From positions 1-64,000 of the forward strand of contig NZ_LFVU01000006.1 of NCBI RefSeq assembly GCF_001047375.1: a stretch of DNA of 64,000 nt. Direction: 5' to 3'. The notes under the pieces are model-generated. The model made no database searches. It was not told the origin of the DNA and saw only the letters and a list, made by a program, of their open reading frames with translations. The number at the start of each line of letters is the position of its first letter. Position 1 is the first letter of the stretch. The stretch is from Clostridium cylindrosporum DSM 605. GTDB taxonomy: Bacteria; Bacillota; Clostridia; Clostridiales; Caloramatoraceae. A program made the position numbers and the translations under genes. This document shows, one piece after another, positions 45,473 through 53,620 of the stretch.

Positions 45473-45494
45473 TTTACTCACCTCTTAATTTAGC

Positions 45495-46601
45495 TTAAGA
45501 TAAATCCTTTGCTACCTTTCTAGCCCTAGCTTCCCAGGTATGGTCATCAAAGACTTCCTCAATTTTATTTATCTTCTCGTTTAATAATGACTTATTATTT
45601 TTAAGTTTATTAAATAAATCCACTAATTCATCTAATGAATAATTTATATTGTATCCTATATCATACTTTTCAACTGTTGTTCCCATAGATGTCCCCTTTG
45701 TTGAAAGTAAAGGTCTTTTGTATGTCATGTATTCATACATTTTAACACCAACACAGAACTTTCTATATTCAATAGGTTCAAAGAAAAGACTTAGTAGATC
45801 TGCATTTTCCATATATGGTTTTAAGTCATCTCCAGACTTATGAACAATAGTTATTCTATCATTTAGGTATTTTTCATACTTTGTCTTCCATGTGTTCCAT
45901 TCACCTTCACGGCAACAAACAGTAAGAAATACCTCTTCGGTTTTATTAACAGCTTCAAATAGTAGTTCCATATTATAAAGCTCTCCAATACCTCCAACGT
46001 AGAAAATATTGATTTTTCCATTTTCATCAATAGGTTTTGCATCCTGTTCTTTGTTAACACTTGTATCTATTCCCGGTGGAAGTTCATCAATCTTTCCTTG
46101 GAACTTAAATGGAAGATAGTGATACATATTTCTATCTGAGAAATATAGAATATTTAAAAACTCATTATACTTTTTAAGATCATACTTAAAAAATGTAGTT
46201 GCAACAGCTGTTTTAAAAGTTCCTACACTTTCCTTATATATATCAAATCTCCAGTAAACATCTCTATAAAATAACCCTATTTTTATTCCATGATCTTTAC
46301 AGCATTTAAAAAACGAAAAATCTAAAAAAGGGTGTGTTGGTAGATGATGACTTTCTGTTAAAAGTGTTGGTTCTGTATAATTTTCTGCATATAAAAAATC
46401 ATACTTTACTCCATCTTTAATGTTTTTCCTTATCATCTTTATTTTTTCTTTTCTTTCAGCTGCATAACCAGATACAACATCAACATCATATCCTATATTC
46501 TTAAACGCCTGAATTATTTTCATAGGTCTTATTTGTGAACCTGAAGGCTGCTGCCCTCCTCCAATTAAGAAAGGAATATGAACAATACATTTTTTGCTCA
46601 T
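45495..46601 (-). CDS. Glycosyltransferase, GT-B type, poorly defined family
   Basis: 368 residues. GGGQQPSGSQIRP near the N-terminus and a C-terminal half with YVGGIGELYNMELLFEAV and the KMYEYMTYKRPLLSTKGT segment indicate a GT4-like fold. The E-x7-E signature is imperfect. It probably adds one sugar to the repeat unit. It lies 19 bp after the Wzy-like gene. Confidence 0.75.
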   Translation of the reverse strand: MSKKCIVHIPFLIGGGQQPSGSQIRPMKIIQAFKNIGYDVDVVSGYAAERKEKIKMIRKNIKDGVKYDFLYAENYTEPTLLTESHHLPTHPFLDFSFFKCCKDHGIKIGLFYRDVYWRFDIYKESVGTFKTAVATTFFKYDLKKYNEFLNILYFSDRNMYHYLPFKFQGKIDELPPGIDTSVNKEQDAKPIDENGKINIFYVGGIGELYNMELLFEAVNKTEEVFLTVCCREGEWNTWKTKYEKYLNDRITIVHKSGDDLKPYMENADLLSLFFEPIEYRKFCVGVKMYEYMTYKRPLLSTKGTSMGTTVEKYDIGYNINYSLDELVDLFNKLKNNKSLLNEKINKIEEVFDDHTWEARARKVAKDLS

Positions 46602-46620
46602 TTACTTGTCCTCCATAAGT

Positions 46621-47997
46621 TTATTTTAATTTATCTTCTAGATTTAATTTTTCAAGTAATTTATACTTTTCTGCAAGTTTTGCAGAAAACTTTATTAATA
46701 ATATAAATGAAATACTAAATATAATAGATGAATTATACACAAAGTCTGTAAACCCACCTTGAGTAGCATTTACTAGTAGTGTTGTTAAAATAATATATAT
46801 AATTATATTAATAGGTGTCTTTTTTGTTTTAACAAGAAGTAATAATACAGACTTTAAAACAAACCCAACATATACTATTGATAAAATTGCACCCTTCATT
46901 CCAAAATTAGCATATGCCTCACCTACAAATAAAGTATTCATAACACCAGCAATACCTTGATATACCTTTTCAGGTGCATAGAAATGCATAGCAACAAACC
47001 CTGACCTAAAGTGTCCCCATCCATCAGTAAATATACTTAAGATAGTAGGTGAAAAGCTTCTCCCCTCTAGGAAAGGTAAATGCTGAGGAAATAAGTCAAC
47101 ATGTAAGAATAATGTTCCTACCTGAGTAAATAATGTTCTTCCAAGTGGTCCATTATATATATCAAGTATTTTTTCAAAGTTAAATCCATTTCTAAAGTAC
47201 ATAAATAGTATTGTAAAAATACATAATCCTATAATAATAGAAAGCTTCTTAATAGGTATACTTCCCTTTATAAGAATATATAGAATAACAAAGGCAAATA
47301 TATAAAAAGCAAGTGGTGACTTTGCAAAATTATATGTTTTTATAAGTACAGATGCACCAAGAAGAATGAAAAATAAAACATACCATCTTCTTTTCTTAGT
47401 TACAAGTGCATATGCATATGCAAGGTAAGATAATATAGGTGTAAATGTTAGCACAACAAGATTTCTAATATAAGGGTTCATCTGTGTACTACTTGAAATT
47501 TCAATTCTTTCTGCACTTATAAGAGAACCTCCCCTACCAAGTATAAGATCTAGTAAAGGAATACTTCTCATTTTAAAAAACATTAGAGCAGTAAAAAATA
47601 GGCAAACTAAAGATACTGCTAAAGTTACAATAAATACAGCCTTTTCTCCACTTACCTTTGTTTCCTTCTCTAAGTAATTTTTATAATCTTTATTTGTATC
47701 AACCTTAAATATCCTAGCCCATATAATCATAGATATAGGAAGAAGTATTGCTGTAGCTGATATTAAAAAATATGTTTTATCTATTGTCGCAGGATCTGTT
47801 ATCTTCTTTATCATATAATGTTGATCCCATCCTAAATACACTAAGCTTGCTCCAATAAATGATGGTATTATAAAAAGATAAAACGCATATGAAATTATGT
47901 TTATCCTAGCTGGATTTAGCGTACCGCTTGCCCTTTGAAAAAGATAGCAAGATAAACAAAATAGCGACAAAACTAGTAGGAATTTAAAGTATAACAA
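46621..47997 (-). CDS. Repeat-unit polymerase, Wzy-like
   Basis: 458 residues with about 12 membrane segments and a large extracytoplasmic loop in the last third (FYAPEKVYQGIAGVMNTLFVGEAYANFGMKG region), as in oligosaccharide repeat-unit polymerases. It would polymerise lipid-linked units on the outer face. The start is a TTG ten bases after GAGGGG; an ATG just upstream is out of frame. The 198-bp gap before it carries the structured element at 48029-48121. Confidence 0.8.
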   Translation of the reverse strand: MLYFKFLLVLSLFCLSCYLFQRASGTLNPARINIISYAFYLFIIPSFIGASLVYLGWDQHYMIKKITDPATIDKTYFLISATAILLPISMIIWARIFKVDTNKDYKNYLEKETKVSGEKAVFIVTLAVSLVCLFFTALMFFKMRSIPLLDLILGRGGSLISAERIEISSSTQMNPYIRNLVVLTFTPILSYLAYAYALVTKKRRWYVLFFILLGASVLIKTYNFAKSPLAFYIFAFVILYILIKGSIPIKKLSIIIGLCIFTILFMYFRNGFNFEKILDIYNGPLGRTLFTQVGTLFLHVDLFPQHLPFLEGRSFSPTILSIFTDGWGHFRSGFVAMHFYAPEKVYQGIAGVMNTLFVGEAYANFGMKGAILSIVYVGFVLKSVLLLLVKTKKTPINIIIYIILTTLLVNATQGGFTDFVYNSSIIFSISFILLIKFSAKLAEKYKLLEKLNLEDKLK

Positions 47998-48028
47998 TCA
48001 TAATCATCCCCTCTTAGTGGAATAGGAG

Positions 48029-48121
48029 TTTATCCGATATCTTACCGCTGCTAGACTCCTAGGTAAAAACTTCTAAGAATCAGTAGGAGTAAACTCCCCT
48101 TGATTCAAGAATTCTGTTTAT
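48029..48121 (-). repeat. Structured intergenic element, copy A (before the wzy-like gene)
   Basis: This 93-bp block shares TTTATCCGATA, TACCGC and GCTAG motifs, an ACTTCTAAnAATCAGT core and the 15-mer AAGAATTCTGTTTAT (plus-strand reading) with a second copy at 56592-56723, in the same order. In the transcribed direction it forms small hairpins: CTTG/CAAG, GGAGT/ACTCC, and TAGGAGT/ACTCCTA around the rest. It has no coding frame. It is not a known riboswitch that I can recognise. Confidence 0.65.
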
Positions 48122-48140
48122 TTCAAACTATTTACTACTA

Positions 48141-48175
48141 AAGGAATACCAAGAGGGTCCCCCTTAATATTCCTT
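48141..48175 (-). other. Hairpin after the 6-dehydrogenase gene
   Basis: AAGGAATA / TATTCCTT with an inner G/C-rich stem (AAGGGG, CCTCTT on the minus strand), 20 bp after the stop codon. No T-run follows, so it may be an RNA-processing or stabilising structure leading into element A. Confidence 0.5.
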
Positions 48176-48195
48176 AGCAATTTAAATCTATTAAA

Positions 48196-49515
48196 TTATA
48201 ACTTGTAGATTTTTTCTCTATTGTTCTTAACATCCTTAGTTGCATTTCTAGTATCAAATACAACCTTTGCATTTTCCACAATAAACTCATAATCATAACA
48301 TGAGTGATTAGTTGTAATTATAACTATATCTGCAGCCTCAATATTTTCTTTTGTAAGCTCAATTGATTTGTAATCTACACCTTCATGTGAGAATTCTGGT
48401 ACAAATGGCTCATTAACAATAATGTTTGCACCTCTCTTTTTAAGGTTATCTATAACCTTAAATACTGGTGATTCTCTTAAGTCATCAATGTCATTTTTGT
48501 AAGCAACACCTACAAGTAAAACATTTGATCCATTTAAAGGTTTTTTAAAGTCGTCATTTAAAATAACTCCTGCCTTTTCAACTACGAATTCAGGCATGTA
48601 GTCATTTATTTCTCCTGATATTTCTATTAATCTTGTATGATAATCGAACTCTCTAGCCTTCCAAGTTAGGTAGAATGGATCTATTGGAATACAGTGTCCT
48701 CCAAGCCCTGGACCTGGATAAAATGCCATAAATCCATATGGTTTAGTTTTAGCTGCATCAATAACTTCCCAAACATCTATACCCATTCTTGAACAAAGTA
48801 TAGCCATTTCATTAGCTAGAGCTACGTTTATATTTCTAAATGTATTTTCAAGGATTTTTTCCATTTCTGCAACAGCTGGTGATGAAACAGTACATATTTC
48901 TCCCTCAAGCACGTTTCTATAAAGCTGAGCTGCAATTTCTGTACAATCCTTTGTTACCCCACCTACAACCTTTGGAGTATTCTTTGTTTTATATACCTTG
49001 TTACCTGGGTCTACTCTCTCTGGTGAGAATGCTAGGAAAAAGTCTTCCCCGCACTTTAGTCCTGTACTTTCAAGAATTGGCTTAACTACTTCTTCAGTAG
49101 TTCCTGGGTATGTTGTACTTTCAAGAACAACAAGCATACCACTGTGAAGATACTTAGTAACACTTTCAGTTGAAGCCACAACATATGATGTATCCGGTTG
49201 CTTATATTTATCTAGAGGAGTTGGTACTGCAATTGAAACTGCATCAACTTCTGTGATTTTAGCATAATCTGTTGTAGCAACGATCATTCCTGACTCTACA
49301 AGTTCACTAAGTTCTGAATCTACAACGTCTCCTATGTAATTCTCACCTCTGTTTACTTGATCTACTCTAGATTGTTGTATATCAAATCCTATTACCTTAT
49401 ATCCTGCCTTAGCCTTTTCTACAGCTAGTGGAAGTCCTACATAACCAAGTCCTACTACCCCTATAACTGCAGTTCTATCTTGTATTTTTTTCATTAAGCT
49501 TTCCTTAGTGGACAT
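48196..49515 (-). CDS. UDP-N-acetyl-hexosamine 6-dehydrogenase (WecC/WbpA type)
   Basis: 439 residues. Rossmann motif GLGYVGLPLAVEKAKAGY, central helical linker, catalytic Cys in GPGLGGHCIPIDPFYL (near 268-283) and C-terminal UDP-binding domain (GVAYKNDIDDLRESP). The GGHCIP(I/V)DP form is typical of enzymes acting on UDP-GlcNAc or UDP-ManNAc rather than UDP-glucose. It could supply UDP-GlcNAcA to the WlbA-like enzyme. It has its own consensus promoter. Confidence 0.92.
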   Translation of the reverse strand: MSTKESLMKKIQDRTAVIGVVGLGYVGLPLAVEKAKAGYKVIGFDIQQSRVDQVNRGENYIGDVVDSELSELVESGMIVATTDYAKITEVDAVSIAVPTPLDKYKQPDTSYVVASTESVTKYLHSGMLVVLESTTYPGTTEEVVKPILESTGLKCGEDFFLAFSPERVDPGNKVYKTKNTPKVVGGVTKDCTEIAAQLYRNVLEGEICTVSSPAVAEMEKILENTFRNINVALANEMAILCSRMGIDVWEVIDAAKTKPYGFMAFYPGPGLGGHCIPIDPFYLTWKAREFDYHTRLIEISGEINDYMPEFVVEKAGVILNDDFKKPLNGSNVLLVGVAYKNDIDDLRESPVFKVIDNLKKRGANIIVNEPFVPEFSHEGVDYKSIELTKENIEAADIVIITTNHSCYDYEFIVENAKVVFDTRNATKDVKNNREKIYKL

Positions 49516-49583
49516 TTTGTACCCTCCTCAAAACTACTAATTTTCTATATTTAAATCTAAAATGATTTTTTACTATCTACAAA

Positions 49584-49612
49584 ATTATACTTCTTGTTTT
49601 TTATATCGTCAA
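49584..49612 (-). promoter_or_regulatory. Internal sigma-A promoter with palindromic operator
   Basis: TTGACG, 17 bp, TATAAT, 69 bp before the 6-dehydrogenase gene. The perfect palindrome GTCAAACACTTTGAC (49608-49622) overlaps the -35, a good position for a repressor. Confidence 0.8.
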
Positions 49613-49640
49613 ACACTTTGACAAAAAATAGTCTATCTTT

Positions 49641-51467
49641 TTACTTTTTTCTGCTATAGGTAGGAACTATTTCCTCAACAAGTTCAAATATCTTTTCGTC
49701 ATCTTTATCTAATATGTTTCTTAATGAATCAACCTTAATGTTTATATCATCAAAGCTATAGTGACCTGGTTTACCTATAAATATTTTTTTATGGTTTGTA
49801 TTTGTAATACCTTCTTCATCCATTAATAGCTCTTCATAAAGCTTTTCCCCTGGTCTTAAACCTGTGAATTTTATTTTGATATCTTTACCTGGCTCAAGCC
49901 CTGATAGCCTTATCAAGTCTTCAGCTAGGTCAACTATTTTAACTGGACTACCCATATCAAGTATAAATATTTCACCACCCTTTGCCATAGACCCTGCTTG
50001 AATTACAAGCTGTGCTGCCTCTGGAATGGTCATAAAGTATCTATTTATATCTGGATGAGTTACAGTTATTGGACCCCCTTGTTTAATCTGTTTTTTAAAT
50101 AGTGGGATAACACTTCCATTACTTCCAAGTACATTACCAAATCTTACAGCAACAAATTCTGTTTTACTTATCTTATCAATTGATTGTATAACCATCTCAC
50201 ACATTCTCTTTGTTGCACCCATTATATTAGTTGGATTTACTGCTTTGTCTGTTGATATAAGAACAAATTTTTTAACATTATACTTGTCCGCTGTTTTAGC
50301 TAAGTTTAATGTTCCTATTACATTATTCTTAATTGCTTCTTTAGGGTTCGCTTCCATTAGGGGAACATGTTTATGAGCTGCTGCATGAAAAACTACATCA
50401 GGTTTGAATCTTTCAAAAACTTCCTCTAACCTTTCCTTTTCCCTGATCGATGCTATAACTACTTCTTTACTTACTTCAGGGTATTTAAAGTTTAATTCCA
50501 TTTGAAGATCATATGCTCCATTTTCATATATATCTAATACAATTAGTTTCTTTGGTCCGAACTTTACAATTTGTCTACAAAGTTCTGATCCTATGGATCC
50601 TCCTCCCCCTGTTATAAGTACAACTTTATCACTTAGATATCCTGCTATTCCTTCAATATTAAGTTCTATTGGATCACGACCTAGAAGGTCTTCTATTTCA
50701 ACATCTCTTATTTGATTAATGCTTATCTTTCCATTGATAAGTTCATATATACCAGGAAGGGTTTTTAGTTTCACTCCTGTTGCACTACAAATCTTCATAA
50801 TTTCTCTTCTCTCATGATTATTTATTGATGGAAGAGCTATTAGGATTTCATCTATATCTCTATTTTTTACTATATCACCTATGTCATTTCTTGTTCCTAT
50901 AATAGGAGTTCCATTGATAAGTCCACCTATTTTTGTCTTATCATCATCTATAAGAGCAACAGGACTATACCCAAGCTCTGGATGTTTCTTCATTTCTTTA
51001 ACAACCATAGCACCAGCATCTCCTGCACCTATAACAATAACTCTTTTGTTTTGTTTTATTATAGAATTTGGAATAATATCTATACTTGCTATTACTCTTG
51101 ATATAAGTCTTATTCCACCAGAAGCTACCATAATAAGAGCCCACATTATAAAGTAAACACTTATCGGAAGTCTATACCCTACTAGAATCCCATATAATAA
51201 TGAACCTAAAGATCCTAAAGTAACCGCCATTATTGTATACATAAGTTCAATAATACTTGCATATCTCCAAACACTCTTATATAGCCTAAAAAACCAGAAA
51301 CACAGTAACATAATTAGTGTAATTGGTATAAACGACTTATAATATATGTGTAGATAAGCCCCTGGAATATTCCACTGAAACCTTGCAAAGTAACCTGCAA
51401 ATATCGCTGCATTAACGAATATTACATCTAGTATTGCAAGGAGAACTTGATTTACGTATCTATTCAT
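49641..51467 (-). CDS. Membrane-bound NDP-sugar 4,6-dehydratase (CapD/PglF/WbpM family)
   Basis: 608 residues. Four to five N-terminal membrane helices (to about residue 125), a CoA-binding-like Rossmann domain (IGAGDAGAMV, near 147) and an SDR domain with TGGGGSIGSELCRQ (near 287) and STDKAVNPTNIMGATKR, where Met replaces the usual Tyr as in PglF and WbpM. It should convert UDP-GlcNAc to the 4-keto-6-deoxy sugar. The ORF extends 24 codons further upstream, but GGGAG before 51467 and the promoter inside the extension fix the start. Confidence 0.93.
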   Translation of the reverse strand: MNRYVNQVLLAILDVIFVNAAIFAGYFARFQWNIPGAYLHIYYKSFIPITLIMLLCFWFFRLYKSVWRYASIIELMYTIMAVTLGSLGSLLYGILVGYRLPISVYFIMWALIMVASGGIRLISRVIASIDIIPNSIIKQNKRVIVIGAGDAGAMVVKEMKKHPELGYSPVALIDDDKTKIGGLINGTPIIGTRNDIGDIVKNRDIDEILIALPSINNHERREIMKICSATGVKLKTLPGIYELINGKISINQIRDVEIEDLLGRDPIELNIEGIAGYLSDKVVLITGGGGSIGSELCRQIVKFGPKKLIVLDIYENGAYDLQMELNFKYPEVSKEVVIASIREKERLEEVFERFKPDVVFHAAAHKHVPLMEANPKEAIKNNVIGTLNLAKTADKYNVKKFVLISTDKAVNPTNIMGATKRMCEMVIQSIDKISKTEFVAVRFGNVLGSNGSVIPLFKKQIKQGGPITVTHPDINRYFMTIPEAAQLVIQAGSMAKGGEIFILDMGSPVKIVDLAEDLIRLSGLEPGKDIKIKFTGLRPGEKLYEELLMDEEGITNTNHKKIFIGKPGHYSFDDINIKVDSLRNILDKDDEKIFELVEEIVPTYSRKK

Positions 51468-51506
51468 ATGTATCTCCCTTTCTGCCTTGTACACTTTTAC
51501 CACTTT

Positions 51507-51536
51507 ATTATACTGTATTTTACGAAAGCAATACAA
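51507..51536 (-). promoter_or_regulatory. Sigma-A promoter of the polysaccharide locus
   Basis: TTGTAT, 18 bp, TATAAT, about 40 bp before the dehydratase ATG. It is the first promoter after the terminator of the upstream SpoIID-like gene. Confidence 0.65.
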
Positions 51537-51621
51537 CATAAATGTCCATATTATGTCAGCCTAATATATTAAACTTTTAGAACACCATTAACATTTTTAA
51601 CCTTTTTAATATAATTATACA

Positions 51622-51666
51622 CAAAAAAGCTACTTAGGTAGCTATAGTCTACTTAAGCAGCTTTTA
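51622..51666 (-). terminator. Terminator of the long SpoIID-like gene
   Basis: AAAAGCTGCTTAAGTAG pairs with CTACCTAAGTAGCTTTT (two mismatches), followed by TTTTTT on the minus strand. Confidence 0.88.
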
Positions 51667-51694
51667 TATACACTAGTGTTTTAGTTTTTCATCA

Positions 51695-53383
51695 TTACTT
51701 TTTTAATAAATTATAGGTAGCTTGATCTACACTACCTGTTTGGCTAAGTTTCTTAGCCCTTTGAAAGGATGAAACTCCTTTTACAGTATTCTTCCCATAA
51801 ATACCGTCTACTTTTCCCACATTATAGCCCAATCTATTAAGCATAGCTTGTATTTCTTTTACTATCTGGCCTCTACTGCCACTTTTAGCTATAACTTTAT
51901 TTACAATTATAGGCTTTGAGTTAGGCTTTTTTTTTTCATTTACTCTTTTATCAAGTAAATTTTTAGTAGATTCATACACAATACCTGTTTGGCTTAACTT
52001 TTCAGCTTTTTGAAAGGCCTTAACTGCCTTTGCTGTGTTATTTCCAAATATACCATCTGCTACTCCAGCATTATACCCTAAATAATTAAGACTTCCTTGT
52101 ATTTCTTTAACTAAGGATCCTCTTTTTCCAACCTGAGATAATATATTATCCTTTGATGTTGTTGGTTTATTTGAACTTTCAGGCTTTGTTGGTGATGGAT
52201 TAAGTGGTGGAAGAATAGGTTTTTCTCCCTCAGATGTATTAACTACTTCTATTATAGTACTAGGAAAGTAAAATCCTAGTATATTGATATACTTATGGCC
52301 TGCTTCTGCTCTAGCCTTTGCCCCAAGTTGGCTCATTCCTACTCCGTGGCCATATCCACTACCACTAAATGTGTAGGTGCTATTCTTATCATTATAATTA
52401 ACATTAAATAGCATGCTTCTTAAACCAAATGTCCATCTTGGCTCTTCTTTTTTTAGGAGTTTCGTGCTTTGAGATCCACTTCTATCAGAATAAATAACTT
52501 CCATCTCTGAAACTCTAGAACTACTATTTTTCACTACTTCTCCAAATTTCAAGAACCTTTCATCACTTTTCAGGTAACCTTTACTTTTCAAAAGCGTGTC
52601 TATACTTGCAGTAGTATGTACCTTGCTCTCTGGCCAAGGATTTTTATCATATTTATCTTCTATTACAGGTAAATATGAATAATTTGATCCCCATATATTT
52701 AATGAGGATTCTGTATAACCTCCATTGCTAGCTCCAAAAGTAACGCTAGCAAGTGATCCATTATAGGTTAAAACCATGTTTTTTGTCTCTTCTACTGCTT
52801 TTTCTATATTTTTATATGAGGAATTTTCTCCTTTATAGACCTGACAGTTGGTTGTATCGCATAAATTTATTCCCTCTGATTTATGCTTATTTAAGTTAGA
52901 AAGTGCAAATGTTCTTGATGTTATAGCCTGAGACTTTATTGCCTCTATAGGATATGAATTAGATATTTCATATGGTAATACGCCTTTTAGATAACTTTGC
53001 ATATCTATATAATTCACAGGTAATATTTTACCCCCTGATACTTTAAGCTGAATTATTCCGCCGTATCTATTAGTCTTACCTGATGCAACTGTAGTTATCT
53101 TTGATGAAGATACTGCCGGCTCTAAATAAACTTCATCATATAAAGCACCATTATATTGTACCTTATTACCATTTACACTAAATGTAATATTTTTATTTTC
53201 AGTTAGCACACCATTTATTTTATAGTGTCCTTCCAAGGCTACACTTAAGCTAGAGGCCTGAAGACTTTTTAAACCTACTTTAATTAAATCTGGATTGCTA
53301 ATTGTCTTTGCCTCAGAAACCTTTAATGTTAAACTTAGCATTATAATACAACTAACAACTACCCCCAAAAGTCTTCTTCCCAT
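51695..53383 (-). CDS. SpoIID/LytB-domain protein with two C-terminal peptidoglycan-binding domains
   Basis: 562 residues. Signal-type N-terminus (about 5-25), SpoIID domain with the putative catalytic Glu in LPYEISNSYP, the CDTTNCQVYKG cysteine motif and the GSGYGHGVGMSQ signature. A Pro/Ser linker and two PG_binding_1 repeats follow (about 420-485 and 500-560), each with GxxGxxVKEIQ. SpoIID-type proteins are lytic transglycosylases. Wall-binding repeats and a vegetative promoter suggest a wall-remodelling role outside sporulation. The ORF is open 22 codons upstream but the promoter occupies that stretch, so 53383 is the start. Confidence 0.9.
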   Translation of the reverse strand: MGRRLLGVVVSCIIMLSLTLKVSEAKTISNPDLIKVGLKSLQASSLSVALEGHYKINGVLTENKNITFSVNGNKVQYNGALYDEVYLEPAVSSSKITTVASGKTNRYGGIIQLKVSGGKILPVNYIDMQSYLKGVLPYEISNSYPIEAIKSQAITSRTFALSNLNKHKSEGINLCDTTNCQVYKGENSSYKNIEKAVEETKNMVLTYNGSLASVTFGASNGGYTESSLNIWGSNYSYLPVIEDKYDKNPWPESKVHTTASIDTLLKSKGYLKSDERFLKFGEVVKNSSSRVSEMEVIYSDRSGSQSTKLLKKEEPRWTFGLRSMLFNVNYNDKNSTYTFSGSGYGHGVGMSQLGAKARAEAGHKYINILGFYFPSTIIEVVNTSEGEKPILPPLNPSPTKPESSNKPTTSKDNILSQVGKRGSLVKEIQGSLNYLGYNAGVADGIFGNNTAKAVKAFQKAEKLSQTGIVYESTKNLLDKRVNEKKKPNSKPIIVNKVIAKSGSRGQIVKEIQAMLNRLGYNVGKVDGIYGKNTVKGVSSFQRAKKLSQTGSVDQATYNLLKK

Positions 53384-53420
53384 TTTATCCTTTTCCCCCC
53401 TTTCTCTATAAATTAACCCC

Positions 53421-53449
53421 ATTATATGAAATATATACACACCAGTCAA
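53421..53449 (-). promoter_or_regulatory. Sigma-A promoter of the long SpoIID-like gene
   Basis: TTGACT, 17 bp, TATAAT, 37 bp before the ATG. A large inverted repeat (53460-53502) lies just upstream. Confidence 0.82.
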
Positions 53450-53459
53450 TGACCTCCAT

Positions 53460-53502
53460 TTATGTAAAAAACTTAAGAGATTTACAAAAACTTTTTACAT
53501 AA
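53460..53502. promoter_or_regulatory. Inverted repeat upstream of the SpoIID-like promoter
   Basis: Perfect 11-bp arms TTATGTAAAAA / TTTTTACATAA separated by 21 bp, beginning 10 bp upstream of the -35. Could be a regulator site. Confidence 0.4.
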
Positions 53503-53576
53503 AATTTTATCTAATATTGATATTTCTCGGGAAATATTTTAGAATATCATGTAGGTTTGCGCTTTTGTATTAGTGC

Positions 53577-53613
53577 ATATAAAAAGCTGTTGATAATTAT
53601 TCTTATCAACAGC
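53577..53613 (-). terminator. Terminator of the short SpoIID-like gene
   Basis: GCTGTTGATAA / TTATCAACAGC with a 6-nt loop, then TTTTT on the minus strand. Confidence 0.92.
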
Positions 53614-53620
53614 CTAGGTT

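Noticed and set aside
51468-51539. 24-codon N-terminal extension of the CapD-like protein
   Set aside because: It contains the -10 and -35 of the operon promoter, while a good GGGAG stands before the ATG at 51467.
53384-53449. 22-codon N-terminal extension of the long SpoIID-like protein
   Set aside because: A consensus promoter occupies it and a signal sequence starts naturally at 53383.
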